Part shown: piece by piece, positions 44,820 to 58,372 of the stretch
Layout of the letters: the number at the start of each line of letters is the position of its first letter
Numbering within the stretch: position 1 is the first letter of the stretch
Source: Achatina immaculata
Taxonomy: Eukaryota > Mollusca > Gastropoda > Stylommatophora > Achatinidae
Reading direction: 5' to 3'
Length of the DNA: 64,000 nucleotides
Assembly (NCBI GenBank): GCA_009760885.1
Contig: CM019719.1
Span: forward strand, 23,326,084 to 23,390,083
Position numbers and translations under genes: made by a program
The notes under the pieces: model-generated
The model's input: only the letters and a program-made list of their open reading frames with translations
What the model was told of the DNA's origin: nothing
The model's database searches: none

Positions 44820-46017
44820 TTCATTTTTCTCCCCCATCAACACATACACAAACAAACAAACAAAAGTGCTCACTGTAGTACAGATCCGTAAGTACTACTG
44901 CCTTCAAATGTTTCCATGATGTACTTATCTTCCCCAGTCACTTACAGTTATGACAGTTTGCTGTCAGATCCAATGAGAAGGGAGTCCAGTTAGCGCATTC
45001 CTCTGGGTCCCATAGTCATCCTCTGTTTTAAGGTAGGGCTTAGGGGGTCTTCCAAGGAGCCCATGGTGGATGAAAACAGAATAGGTAATCAATTTGGGGG
45101 GGGGGGGTGGGGTGGGGTGAAAGGATAGTTTTGCAATATCTTCCAAAATTCCTCTAGATGCTGTTTGTCACTTTTAAAGACAATTGAGGATTTTGGGATT
45201 TAGGAACAAATCTTCCATTCTTTGTCATAATTTACATATAGTCTGTTGTCCATTCTTTGTCATAATTTACATATAGTCTATCTTCCATTGTCTTAGTTTT
45301 CTTATGCTTTTCTTCCATTATCCATATAGTCAAATTTTCCTGTCTATCCTTTTCATTCAGTCTTCATTCTTGAACTAATGGATACTGTCCATGCACTTAT
45401 ATGCACCTTCTTGTGCATTATGATGCCTTGTCATATCTTGTCTTATCTTCTTCCTCATGTACCTTTCAGTATTGAGCGGACAAACATTGAGTGGACAAAC
45501 AGAGTTCTTCATAGTCTCAGTGTTTTGCTTCTTGTAACGAGATATTCAAGATATCTGTTATCTCCTCTGTCCAGCTCCTGTATGGGCAGCCTCTCTAAGG
45601 AGTGTAGTGACTATCTTAATGACACATACATTACCTCACATACAGATACTTATTAGCTTCATTGTTTTCTACTTTTTTTTCATTCCTAGTTTTTATGGTG
45701 ATATTGTTGTTTATTATTTTTGTTCGATATGTTCTCAGAATAAGACATCACCGAAAATCTCAGGTGTACTTTTTAAGTAAAGTAAAACATGATATATTTT
45801 TCATGATTCCTTACCATTTGCATATGTGCTATTATGAAGATACTTTGTTTGATACTTCTTTTTTTTTGTAATCAGTTTTGCTAGAAAATGACATACATTT
45901 CACTATAGTTAGTGAAAAATCTAGAATGTATGCAAATATTTTTGGATGATTGTGGAAAAAAATGATACTTCACAGCTGTATGTCATTGTGGTTTACCAGT
46001 AGTGAGCCTTGTTAAGA
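44353..46017. repeat. Segmental duplication unit U, copy 3 (lacks the first ~48 bp)
   Basis: Starts at agtctctcactgcttgaaa and so lacks the TATAAAAT segment. It ends at ccttgttaagaagtc, where unit V2 begins. Confidence 0.95.
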
Positions 46018-47167
46018 AGTCAGAATTGCGAAAGCTGGATTGACCTTCAAGAATCTTGAGAACATCTCTCTCTCTCTCTGAACCAGAGTGCCCAGGGCAC
46101 ATGGGGCTTCCGCAAGGGTTTTCCACAAATGCCTGTCCTTCGCCTTTTTTTCTTGAGAACATATGGCACTCAAAAGTTATAAGCACAAAAATCAAGCTAT
46201 GATTATTCAATTCAAATGTAATATCCACCCTCATTCATGCTTGCGAAAGCTGGAAAACAATAAAAAAAATAGACAACAAATTAGACTCTTCTGAAAACAG
46301 ATGCTGAAGGAAAATACTTGGTATAAACTGGAATGAATTCCTAACAACACAGAGATAAGACAGATGAGTGAACAACATCCTGTCTTATGGGCGATCAGAA
46401 AAAAGAGATGGACATATATCAGTCACATGATGAGAAGAAACAGTCAGAGAATCCCAAAACATGCTATCAAGTGGAACACAACAGGCTGAAAAAAAAGAGG
46501 CTGACCATGTGAAACTCTAAAGAGGACATTGTTAAGAGAGGTCAAACTACTATGCAAGCAGGAAGGATGTAAGATATAAGACCAACCACCGTAATTCACT
46601 GACCTGGATGCAAGTAGTCAACCATTCTGGACACAAGTAGTCAGATATGGTTCACTGACCTGGATACAAGTAGTCAACCATGGGTCACTGACCTGGACAC
46701 AAGTAGTCAGCTATGGTTCACTGACCTGGACACAAGTAGTCAGCTATGGTCCACTGACCTGGATGCATGTAATCAGCTATAGTTCACTGACCTGGATGCA
46801 AGTAGTCAGCTGTGGGTCACCAGTCACTATCTCATTCAGCTTTAGTCCTGGTTTGTCAGACCCTTCAATTTTTAAATTGGCTGCATCCTTCAACATTTAA
46901 CAAGTATAACTGTATGAAAATGTATATTTACTGTATTTAATTTTTACTGCAACTTTGAAATTAAACTATGAGTGTACATGTGTATATAAAAAAATTACAA
47001 GTCAGTTACTGAGTTTTGTGAGAGTGTATGTTCTGGAGGAAAGTACTAAATTATCATAATTTCAAAGACGCTGATTTTTAGTCAGTGTCTGGACGTGTTA
47101 TGTTTTATGTTTGTATTCAGCATTCATTTTGAGTATTTAATGAATGATATGTCAGATAAATGGCATT
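46018..47167. repeat. Segmental duplication unit V, copy 2
   Basis: Begins at agaattgcgaaagctggat, the V1 position near 39813, including the family D insertion and the 33-bp array. Confidence 0.95.
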
Positions 47168-48284
47168 CACTTCAGAACCCAGAAGTTGTGGTATAAAATG
47201 AGACATTAACTTCATAGTCTCTCACTGCTTGAAACATTCACACAGCTCAGAACAATCACTTCACAACATCTGACATTCACCATTCATTTCAAAGCCCAGA
47301 CACTCATACAACCTCTCAGCACAGATCACAGAAAACAAGAACATTGCCACATTGCAGCAGTTTCATTTACTGTGAACCAAGTTATTTTCTACTGGCCATT
47401 ACAATGTCAAAACTTTGAGATCTCTTACATATTCATGGTTTGATAATGTAAATATGACTTAGGTCTTTCTTTTTATTTCTTTGTAAAGCTCATATTGCTG
47501 ATTTATGTACTAGTTAAAAAAATTCCAGATGACTCTTATGAATTCAGAGCAGACCACTTTAATAATTGGAAGAGAACCAGTACATTGAGTGAAAACTGGC
47601 CAAAGGCATTAATATATTTATACACACACATATGGCTTATATATATATATTATATATATATATTATATATATCACTTCATTTTTCTCCCCCATCAACACA
47701 TACACAAACAAACAAAAGTGCTCACTGTAGTACAGATCCGTAAGTACTACTGCCTTCAAATGTTTCCATGATGTACTTATCTTCCCCAGTCACTTACAGT
47801 TATGACAGTTTGCTGTCAGATCCAATGAGAAGGGAGTCCAGTTAGCGCATTCCTCTGGGTCCCATAGTCATCCTCTGTTTTAAGGTAGGGCTTAGGGGGT
47901 CTTCCAAGGAGCCCATGGTGGATGAAAACAGAATAGGTAATCAATTTGGGGGGGGGGGGTGGGGTGGGGTGAAAGGATAGTTTTGCAATATCTTCCAAAA
48001 TTCCTCTAGATGCTGTTTGTCACTTTTAAAGACAATTGAGGATTTTGGGATTTAGGAACAAATCTTCCATTCTTTGTCATAATTTACATATAGTCTGTTG
48101 TCCATTCTTTGTCATAATTTACATATAGTCTATCTTCCATTGTCTTAGTTTTCTTATGCTTTTCTTCCATTATCCATATAGTCAAATTTTCCTGTCTATC
48201 CTTTTCATTCAGTCTTCATTCTTGAACTAATGGATACTGTCCATGCACTTATATGCACCTTCTTGTGCATTATGATGCCTTGTC
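47168..48284. repeat. Segmental duplication unit U, copy 4 (right-truncated)
   Basis: Stops at gcattatgatgccttgtc and passes directly into the 28-bp minisatellite. Its (TA)n tract carries two extra interruptions. Confidence 0.95.
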
Positions 48285-48392
48285 TGGCTCTGGGAACAAG
48301 GCCAATACTTCTGGTTCTGGGTACAAGGCCAATACTTCTGGTTCTGGGAACAAGGCCAAATACTTCTGGTTCTGGGAACAAGGCCAAATACT
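48285..48392. repeat. 28-bp minisatellite m1, about 4 copies
   Basis: The unit ctgggaacaaggccaaatac plus ttctggtt is repeated. It bridges the truncated U4 and truncated V3. Confidence 0.95.
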
Positions 48393-49591
48393 TTGCTTAC
48401 CTTGGCAGCGACATAGACCAGGATGATGACACCAGAAAAGAAGTCAGAATTGCGAAAGCTGGATTGACCTTCAAGAATCTTGAGAACATCTCTCTCTCTC
48501 TCTGAACCAGAGTGCCCAGGGCACATGGGGCTTCCGCAAGGGTTTTCCACAAATGCCTGTCCTTCGCCTTTTTTTCTTGAGAACATATGGCACTCAAAAG
48601 TTATAAGCACAAAAATCAAGCTATGATTATTCAATTCAAATGTAATATCCACCCTCATTCATGCTTGCGAAAGCTGGAAAACAATAAAAAAAATAGACAA
48701 CAAATTAGACTCTTCTGAAAACAGATGCTGAAGGAAAATACTTGGTATAAACTGGAATGAATTCCTAACAACACAGAGATAAGACAGATGAGTGAACAAC
48801 ATCCTGTCTTATGGGCGATCAGAAAAAAGAGATGGACATATATCAGTCACATGATGAGAAGAAACAGTCAGAGAATCCCAAAACATGCTATCAAGTGGAA
48901 CACAACAGGCTGAAAAAAAAGAGGCTGACCATGTGAAACTCTAAAGAGGACATTGTTAAGAGAGGTCAAACTACTATGCAAGCAGGAAGGATGTAAGATA
49001 TAAGACCAACCACCGTAATTCACTGACCTGGATGCAAGTAGTCAACCATTCTGGACACAAGTAGTCAGATATGGTTCACTGACCTGGATACAAGTAGTCA
49101 ACCATGGGTCACTGACCTGGACACAAGTAGTCAGCTATGGTTCACTGACCTGGACACAAGTAGTCAGCTATGGTCCACTGACCTGGATGCATGTAATCAG
49201 CTATAGTTCACTGACCTGGATGCAAGTAGTCAGCTGTGGGTCACCAGTCACTATCTCATTCAGCTTTAGTCCTGGTTTGTCAGACCCTTCAATTTTTAAA
49301 TTGGCTGCATCCTTCAACATTTAACAAGTATAACTGTATGAAAATGTATATTTACTGTATTTAATTTTTACTGCAACTTTGAAATTAAACTATGAGTGTA
49401 CATGTGTATATAAAAAAATTACAAGTCAGTTACTGAGTTTTGTGAGAGTGTATGTTCTGGAGGAAAGTACTAAATTATCATAATTTCAAAGACGCTGATT
49501 TTTAGTCAGTGTCTGGACGTGTTATGTTTTATGTTTGTATTCAGCATTCATTTTGAGTATTTAATGAATGATATGTCAGATAAATGGCATT
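48393..49591. repeat. Segmental duplication unit V, copy 3
   Basis: Begins at ttgcttaccttggcagcga (V1 position 39761) and runs to the U5 start. It includes the family D insertion and the 33-bp array. Confidence 0.95.
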
Positions 49592-50059
49592 CACTTCAGA
49601 ACCCAGAAGTTGTGGTATAAAATGAGACATTAACTTCATAGTCTCTCACTGCTTGAAACATTCACACAGCTCAGAACAATCACTTCACAACATCTGACAT
49701 TCACCATTCATTTCAAAGCCCAGACACTCATACAACCTCTCAGCACAGATCACAGAAAACAAGAACATTGCCACATTGCAGCAGTTTCATTTACTGTGAA
49801 CCAAGTTATTTTCTACTGGCCATTACAATGTCAAAACTTTGAGATCTCTTACATATTCATGGTTTGATAATGTAAATATGACTTAGGTCTTTCTTTTTAT
49901 TTCTTTGTAAAGCTCATATTGCTGATTTATGTACTAGTTAAAAAAATTCCAGATGACTCTTATGAATTCAGAGCAGACCACTTTAATAATTGGAAGAGAA
50001 CCAGTACATTGAGTGAAAACTGGCCAAAGGCATTAATATATTTATACACACACATATGG

Positions 50060-50099
<40 letters not shown>

Positions 50100-51254
50100 T
50101 TCATTTTTCTCCCCCATCAACACATACACAAACAAACAAACAAAAGTGCTCACTGTAGTACAGATCCGTAAGTACTACTGCCTTCAAATGTTTCCATGAT
50201 GTACTTATCTTCCCCAGTCACTTACAGTTATGACAGTTTGCTGTCAGATCCAATGAGAAGGGAGTCCAGTTAGCGCATTCCTCTGGGTCCCATAGTCATC
50301 CTCTGTTTTAAGGTAGGGCTTAGGGGGTCTTCCAAGGAGCCCATGGTGGATGAAAACAGAATAGGTAATCAATTTGGGGGGGGGGGGGTGGGGTGGGGTG
50401 AAAGGATAGTTTTGCAATATCTTCCAAAATTCCTCTAGATGCTGTTTGTCACTTTTAAAGACAATTGAGGATTTTGGGATTTAGGAACAAATCTTCCATT
50501 CTTTGTCATAATTTACATATAGTCTGTTGTCCATTCTTTGTCATAATTTACATATAGTCTATCTTCCATTGTCTTAGTTTTCTTATGCTTTTCTTCCATT
50601 ATCCATATAGTCAAATTTTCCTGTCTATCCTTTTCATTCAGTCTTCATTCTTGAACTAATGGATACTGTCCATGCACTTATATGCACCTTCTTGTGCATT
50701 ATGATGCCTTGTCATATCTTGTCTTATCTTCTTCCTCATGTACCTTTCAGTATTGAGCGGACAAACATTGAGTGGACAAACAGAGTTCTTCATAGTCTCA
50801 GTGTTTTGCTTCTTGTAACGAGATATTCAAGATATCTGTTATCTCCTCTGTCCAGCTCCTGTATGGGCAGCCTCTCTAAGGAGTGTAGTGACTATCTTAA
50901 TGACACATACATTACCTCACATACAGATACTTATTAGCTTCATTGTTTTCTACTTTTTTTTCATTCCTAGTTTTTATGGTGATATTGTTGTTTATTATTT
51001 TTGTTCGATATGTTCTCAGAATAAGACATCACCGAAAATCTCAGGTGTACTTTTTAAGTAAAGTAAAACATGATATATTTTTCATGATTCCTTACCATTT
51101 GCATATGTGCTATTATGAAGATACTTTGTTTGATACTTCTTTTTTTTTGTAATCAGTTTTGCTAGAAAATGACATACATTTCACTATAGTTAGTGAAAAA
51201 TCTAGAATGTATGCAAATATTTTTGGATGATTGTGGAAAAAAATGATACTTCAC
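49592..51254. repeat. Segmental duplication unit U, copy 5
   Basis: Full left end. The right junction is the same internal cttcacagtctctcac join seen between copies 2 and 3. Confidence 0.95.
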
Positions 51255-51674
51255 AGTCTCTCACTGCTTGAAACATTCACACAGCTCAGAACAATCACTT
51301 CACAACATCTGACATTCACCATTCATTTCAAAGCCCAGACACTCATACAACCTCTCAGCACAGATCACAGAAAACAAGAACATTGCCACATTGCAGCAGT
51401 TTCATTTACTGTGAACCAAGTTATTTTCTACTGGCCATTACAATGTCAAAACTTTGAGATCTCTTACATATTCATGGTTTGATAATGTAAATATGACTTA
51501 GGTCTTTCTTTTTATTTCTTTGTAAAGCTCATATTGCTGATTTATGTACTAGTTAAAAAAATTCCAGATGACTCTTATGAATTCAGAGCAGACCACTTTA
51601 ATAATTGGAAGAGAACCAGTACATTGAGTGAAAACTGGCCAAAGGCATTAATATATTTATACACACACATATGG

Positions 51675-51712
<38 letters not shown>

Positions 51713-52914
51713 TTCATTTTTCTCCCCCATCAACACATACACAAACAAACAAACAAAAGTGCTCACTGTAGTACAGATCCGTAAGTACTACTGCCTTCAA
51801 ATGTTTCCATGATGTACTTATCTTCCCCAGTCACTTACAGTTATGACAGTTTGCTGTCAGATCCAATGAGAAGGGAGTCCAGTTAGCGCATTCCTCTGGG
51901 TCCCATAGTCATCCTCTGTTTTAAGGTAGGGCTTAGGGGGTCTTCCAAGGAGCCCATGGTGGATGAAAACAGAATAGGTAATCAATTTGGGGGGGGGGGG
52001 GTGGGGTGGGGTGAAAGGATAGTTTTGCAATATCTTCCAAAATTCCTCTAGATGCTGTTTGTCACTTTTAAAGACAATTGAGGATTTTGGGATTTAGGAA
52101 CAAATCTTCCATTCTTTGTCATAATTTACATATAGTCTGTTGTCCATTCTTTGTCATAATTTACATATAGTCTATCTTCCATTGTCTTAGTTTTCTTATG
52201 CTTTTCTTCCATTATCCATATAGTCAAATTTTCCTGTCTATCCTTTTCATTCAGTCTTCATTCTTGAACTAATGGATACTGTCCATGCACTTATATGCAC
52301 CTTCTTGTGCATTATGATGCCTTGTCATATCTTGTCTTATCTTCTTCCTCATGTACCTTTCAGTATTGAGCGGACAAACATTGAGTGGACAAACAGAGTT
52401 CTTCATAGTCTCAGTGTTTTGCTTCTTGTAACGAGATATTCAAGATATCTGTTATCTCCTCTGTCCAGCTCCTGTATGGGCAGCCTCTCTAAGGAGTGTA
52501 GTGACTATCTTAATGACACATACATTACCTCACATACAGATACTTATTAGCTTCATTGTTTTCTACTTTTTTTTCATTCCTAGTTTTTATGGTGATATTG
52601 TTGTTTATTATTTTTGTTCGATATGTTCTCAGAATAAGACATCACCGAAAATCTCAGGTGTACTTTTTAAGTAAAGTAAAACATGATATATTTTTCATGA
52701 TTCCTTACCATTTGCATATGTGCTATTATGAAGATACTTTGTTTGATACTTCTTTTTTTTTGTAATCAGTTTTGCTAGAAAATGACATACATTTCACTAT
52801 AGTTAGTGAAAAATCTAGAATGTATGCAAATATTTTTGGATGATTGTGGAAAAAAATGATACTTCACAGCTGTATGTCATTGTGGTTTACCAGTAGTGAG
52901 CCTTGTTAAGAAGT
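51255..52914. repeat. Segmental duplication unit U, copy 6
   Basis: Starts at agtctctcactgcttgaaa like copy 3. It ends at gttaagaagtcactggaag, where unit W begins. Confidence 0.95.
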
Positions 52915-53000
52915 CACTGGAAGGCACTGGAAGGCACTGGAATGTAAGGAGGGAAGGTTTGGGGCATGCTGGTATTTCTTTCCTTCTTCCTCCAACTGCT
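52915..53000. repeat. Unit W, copy 1
   Basis: Contains ggaaggcactggaaggcac, then ggtttggggcatgctggta. An identical segment lies at 54533-54617. Both lead into the 28-bp minisatellite. Confidence 0.9.
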
Positions 53001-53074
53001 CTGGGAACAAGGCCAAATACTTCTGGTTCTGGGAACAAGGCCAATACTTCTGGTTCTGGGTACAAGGCCAATAC
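52996..53074. repeat. 28-bp minisatellite m2, about 3 copies
   Basis: Same unit as m1. It joins W1 to the left-truncated U7 at ccaatactttgagatctc. Confidence 0.95.
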
Positions 53075-53296
53075 TTTGAGATCTCTTACATATTCATGGT
53101 TTGATAATGTAAATATGACTTAGGTCTTTCTTTTTATTTCTTTGTAAAGCTCATATTGCTGATTTATGTACTAGTTAAAAAAATTCCAGATGACTCTTAT
53201 GAATTCAGAGCAGACCACTTTAATAATTGGAAGAGAACCAGTACATTGAGTGAAAACTGGCCAAAGGCATTAATATATTTATACACACACATATGG

Positions 53297-53332
<36 letters not shown>

Positions 53333-54532
53333 TTCATTTTTCTCCCCATCAACACATACACAAACAAACAAACAAAAGTGCTCACTGTAGTACAGATCCG
53401 TAAGTACTACTGCCTTCAAATGTTTCCATGATGTACTTATCTTCCCCAGTCACTTACAGTTATGACAGTTTGCTGTCAGATCCAATGAGAAGGGAGTCCA
53501 GTTAGCGCATTCCTCTGGGTCCCATAGTCATCCTCTGTTTTAAGGTAGGGCTTAGGGGGTCTTCCAAGGAGCCCATGGTGGATGAAAACAGAATAGGTAA
53601 TCAATTTGGGGGGGGGGGGGTGGGGTGGGGTGAAAGGATAGTTTTGCAATATCTTCCAAAATTCCTCTAGATGCTGTTTGTCACTTTTAAAGACAATTGA
53701 GGATTTTGGGATTTAGGAACAAATCTTCCATTCTTTGTCATAATTTACATATAGTCTGTTGTCCATTCTTTGTCATAATTTACATATAGTCTATCTTCCA
53801 TTGTCTTAGTTTTCTTATGCTTTTCTTCCATTATCCATATAGTCAAATTTTCCTGTCTATCCTTTTCATTCAGTCTTCATTCTTGAACTAATGGATACTG
53901 TCCATGCACTTATATGCACCTTCTTGTGCATTATGATGCCTTGTCATATCTTGTCTTATCTTCTTCCTCATGTACCTTTCAGTATTGAGCGGACAAACAT
54001 TGAGTGGACAAACAGAGTTCTTCATAGTCTCAGTGTTTTGCTTCTTGTAACGAGATATTCAAGATATCTGTTATCTCCTCTGTCCAGCTCCTGTATGGGC
54101 AGCCTCTCTAAGGAGTGTAGTGACTATCTTAATGACACATACATTACCTCACATACAGATACTTATTAGCTTCATTGTTTTCTACTTTTTTTTCATTCCT
54201 AGTTTTTATGGTGATATTGTTGTTTATTATTTTTGTTCGATATGTTCTCAGAATAAGACATCACCGAAAATCTCAGGTGTACTTTTTAAGTAAAGTAAAA
54301 CATGATATATTTTTCATGATTCCTTACCATTTGCATATGTGCTATTATGAAGATACTTTGTTTGATACTTCTTTTTTTTTGTAATCAGTTTTGCTAGAAA
54401 ATGACATACATTTCACTATAGTTAGTGAAAAATCTAGAATGTATGCAAATATTTTTGGATGATTGTGGAAAAAAATGATACTTCACAGCTGTATGTCATT
54501 GTGGTTTACCAGTAGTGAGCCTTGTTAAGAAG
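53075..54532. repeat. Segmental duplication unit U, copy 7 (left-truncated)
   Basis: Starts at ctttgagatctcttacata (U1 position near 41205) and ends at unit W copy 2. Confidence 0.95.
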
Positions 54533-54617
54533 TCACTGGAAGGCACTGGAAGGCACTGGAATGTAAGGAGGGAAGGTTTGGGGCATGCTGGTATTTCTTT
54601 CCTTCTTCCTCCAACTG
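54533..54617. repeat. Unit W, copy 2
   Basis: Identical by eye to 52915-53000. Confidence 0.9.
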
Positions 54618-54930
54618 CTCTGGGAACAAGGCCAAATACTTCTGGTTCTGGGAACAAGGCCAATACTTCTGGTTCTGGGTACAAGGCCAATACTTCTGGT
54701 TCTGGGTACAAGGCCAAATACTTCTGGTTCTGGGTACAAGGCCAAATACTTCTGGTTCTGGGAACAAGGCCAATACTTCTGGTTCTGGGAACAAGGCCAA
54801 TACTTCTGGGTCTGGGTACAAGGCCAATACTTCTGGCTCTGGAACAAGGCCAAATACTTCTGGCTCTGGAACAAGGCCAAATACTTCTGGCTCTGGGAAC
54901 AAGGCCAAATACTTCTGGCTCTGGGAACAA
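54618..54930. repeat. 28-bp minisatellite m3, about 11 copies
   Basis: The longest chain here beside m4, with ggttctgg variants on the left and ggctctgg variants on the right. The length alternates by one base (caat/caaat), which scatters open frames on both strands. Confidence 0.95.
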
Positions 54931-56048
54931 GACCATTTACTTCTGTCCCTTTGGCATTTAAAAGAAAGGAAAAAAAAGGTGTGTCTTGATAATATTATTT
55001 CTACTGTAAAATTTGTTTTTCATTTCACACAAAACAATTTTATAATCTCTGACACATGTTTATGATTCAAAAAATGAAATACAAGTCTAAGATTTACAGT
55101 ACTGCTAAGGCTTGTAATACATTCTAAGATCTGTGATACATTGTGAGGTCTGTACTACAGTCTAAGATTTGTAATACAGTCAAAGATTTCTAATACAGTC
55201 TAAGATTTGTAATGCAGTCTAAGATCTGTAATACAGTCTAAGATCTGTGATACAGTCTGAGATGTTGAATTCATCACAATATCAGTATTTCTTTGCAAGA
55301 TATCAGAACTCTGTCACGATTCTGGAATGGACGAATCCATTTGTCAAATATTTGGTATTTATTTAAAATAATCACTGTAAGTGCTTGTTAGAAATGTTGT
55401 ATTTACAACTTCTGTTAATCCATTTTCTTCATGCTGTATTGACGACTTTAAAAAATGGATCAAATAATTGAAGAGAAAAAAAATGTAAATTGTGTCTGAA
55501 ACAAATGCTTAGTTAAGAGTAATTAATAGCAAACATTCCAACTGACTTTCTGTAATTGTTGGTATACTTTTTTTTTTTGGGACAATGTACTTTAATTATT
55601 AGCATGATTTCCAAATTATTTGCCCCTAATTGTGAGTACATTTTTATAGTTCTAGCTGTTGGTGCTGTTTAAAAATTACTTCCCTGTAACTGTTAGTCAT
55701 CAGCAAGTTAAGATCTTCCAGTACTGTGTCAAGGGTCCATTGTAGTTCTCTGTGTTTATCTGATGTTGCCTTCTTCATTAATCTATCTACTGCTAAGATA
55801 AATACTGTTGGTGATAGTGCACATTCTGCTCTATTCCTGTCTGTACCCCAAAGCTATTGAAGGTATGTTCTCCATAAACCACCTTGCATTGAAAACCCTT
55901 TTATAGGGCCCTAATGACATTCACTATCTTTTGAGAGAGGTTATGTCAACTAGGAATTTCCCACAGTGCTTCTCTGTTGATAACTGCTGGTACATGCCGC
56001 TAATTTGAAGCTATTTTCTAAATTGCTACATTTTTTTATATTTTACAG
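54931..56048. repeat. Segmental duplication unit X, copy 1
   Basis: Starts gaccatttacttctgtccct. It contains a short 'gtaatacagtctaagattt' repetition at about 55090-55262 and a minus-strand reverse-transcriptase relic. Copies: X2 57375-58172 (truncated) and X3 58373-59494. Confidence 0.95.
55680..56010 (-). mobile_element. Family G-type reverse transcriptase relic (in X1)
   Basis: Minus-strand frames give KIVNVIRAL, FQCKVVYGEHTFNSFGVQTG, FILAVDRLMKKATSDKHREL and QWTLDTVLEDLNL, in the order expected for RTE-type reverse transcriptase up to the DLDFADD region. Stops and frameshifts make it non-functional. Copied in X3 at about 59130-59460. Confidence 0.7.
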
Positions 56049-57050
56049 CTCAATCAAAGTACACAGTAGAGAAAGCAAATAAAGGTTAAAGTACATAGAA
56101 GAGAAAGCAAATAAAGTTAAAGTATACAGTAAAGAAACTAAATAAAGGTTAAAGTACACAGTAGAGAAAGCACATAAAGGTTAAAATACACAGTAGAGAA
56201 AGCACATAAAGGTTAAAGTACATAGTAGAGAAAGCAAATAAAGGTTAAAGTACCTAGTAGAGAAAGTAAATAAAGGTTAAAGTACCTAGTAGAGAAAGTA
56301 AATAAAGGTTAAAGTACACAGTAGAGAAAGCACATAAAGGTTAAAGTACACAGTAGAGAAAGCAAATAAAGTTAAAGTACATAGTAGAGAAAGCACATAA
56401 AGGTTAAAGTACATAGAAGAGAAAGCAAATAAAGTTAAAGTACATAGTAGAGAAAGCACATAAAGGTTAAAGTACCTAGTAGAGAAAGTAAATAAAGGTT
56501 AAAGTACCTAGTAGAGAAAGTAAATAAAGGTTAAAGTACCTAGTAGAGAAAGTAAATAAAGGTTAAAGTACATAGTAGAGAAAGCACATAAAGGTTAAAG
56601 TACCTAGTAGAGAAAGTAAATAAAGGTTAAAGTACACAGTAGAGAAAGCAAATAAAGTTAAAGTACATAGTAGAGAAAGCAAATAAAGGTTAAAGTACCT
56701 AGTAGAGAAAGTAAATAAAGGTTAAAGTACATAGTAGAGAAAGCAAATAAAGTTAAAGTACATAGAAGAGAAAGCAAATAAAGTTAAAGTATACAGTAAA
56801 GAAACTAAATAAAGGTTAAAGTACCTAGTAGAGAAAGTAAATAAAGGTTAAAGTACCTAGTAGAGAAAGTAAATAAAGGTTAAAGTACATAGTAGAGAAA
56901 GCACATAAAGGTTAAAGTACACAGTAGAGAAAGCACATAAAGGTTAAAGTACACAGTAGAGAAAGCACATAAAGGTTAAAGTACATAGTAGAGAAAGCAC
57001 ATAAAGGTTAAAGTACATAGTAGAGAAAGCACATAAAGGTTAAAGTACAT
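56049..57050. repeat. 32-bp minisatellite S1, about 31 copies
   Basis: The unit gtacatagtagagaaagcac plus ataaaggttaaa is repeated, with alternating variants (acacag/acctag/acatag, 31- and 32-bp forms). Confidence 0.95.
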
Positions 57051-57374
57051 AGATCTGGCTCTGGGAACAAGGCCAATACTTCTGGTTCTGGGTACAAGGC
57101 CAATACTTCTGGTTCTGGGAACAAGGCCAATACTTCTGGTTCTGGGAACAAGGCCAATACTTCTGGTTCTGGGAACAAGGCCAAATACTTCTGGTTCTGG
57201 GAACAAGGCCAAATACTTCTGGTTCTGGGAACAAGGCCAAATACTTCTGGGTCTGGGAACAAGGCCAAATACTTCTGGCTCTGGGAACAAGGCCAAATAC
57301 TTCTGGCTCTGGAAACAAGGCCAAATACTTCTGGCTCTGGGAACAAGGCCAAATACTTCTGGCTCTGGGAACAA
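57051..57374. repeat. 28-bp minisatellite m4, about 11 copies
   Basis: Same unit as m1-m3. It begins abruptly inside an S1 unit (tacatagatctggctctggg) and ends at the start of X2. Confidence 0.95.
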
Positions 57375-58172
57375 GACCATTTACTTCTGTCCCTTTGGCA
57401 TTTAAAAGAAAGGAAAAAAAAAGGTGTGTCTTGATAATATTATTTCTACTTTAAAATTTGTTTTTCATTTCACACAAAACAATTTTATAATCTCTGACAC
57501 ATGTTTATGATTCAAAAAATGAAATACAAGTCTAAGATTTACAGTACTGCTAAGGCTTGTAATACATTCTAAGATCTGTGATACATTGTGAGGTCTGTAC
57601 TACAGTCTAAGATTTGTAATACAGTCAAAGATTTCTAATACAGTCTAAGATTTGTAATGCAGTCTAAGATCTGTAATACAGTCTAAGATCTGTGATACAG
57701 TCTGAGATGTTGAATTCATCACAATATCAGTATTTCTTTGCAAGATATCAGAACTCTGTCACGATTCTGGAATGGACGAATCCATTTGTCAAATATTTGG
57801 TATTTATTTAAAATAATCACTGTAAGTGCTTGTTAGAAATGTTGTATTTACAACTTCTGTTAATCCATTTTCTTCATGCTGTATTGACGACTTTAAAAAA
57901 TGGATCAAATAATTGAAGAGAAAAAAAATGTAAATTGTGTCTGAAACAAATGCTTAGTTAAGAGTAATTAATAGCAAACATTCCAACTGACTTTCTGTAA
58001 TTGTTGGTATACTTTTTTTTTTTGGGACAATGTACTTTAATTATTAGCATGATTTCCAAATTATTTGCCCCTAATTGTGAGTACATTTTTATAGTTCTAG
58101 CTGTTGGTGCTGTTTAAAAATTACTTCCCTGTAACTGTTAGTCATCAGCAAAGTTAAGATCTTCCAGTACTG
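57375..58172. repeat. Segmental duplication unit X, copy 2 (right-truncated)
   Basis: Matches X1 to cttccagtactgtg, then switches directly into the 28-bp minisatellite. Confidence 0.95.
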
Positions 58173-58372
58173 TGAACAAGGCCAAATACTTCTGGTTCTG
58201 GGAACAAGGCCAAATACTTCTGGTTCTGGGAACAAGGCCAAATACTTCTGGCTCTGGGAACAAGGCCAAATACTTCTGGCTCTGGGAACAAGGCCAATAC
58301 TTCTGGCTCTGGGAACAAGGCCAATACTTCTGGCTCTGGGAACAAGGCCAATACTTCTGGCTCTGGGAACAA
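58173..58372. repeat. 28-bp minisatellite m5, about 7 copies
   Basis: Same unit; links truncated X2 to X3. Confidence 0.95.

Noticed and set aside
54496..54989. Open frames of up to 148 codons with Gly/Ser- or Pro/Glu-rich repeats on both strands (also near 57000 and 58200)
   Set aside because: They are frame readings of the 28-bp minisatellite, open on both strands because of composition.
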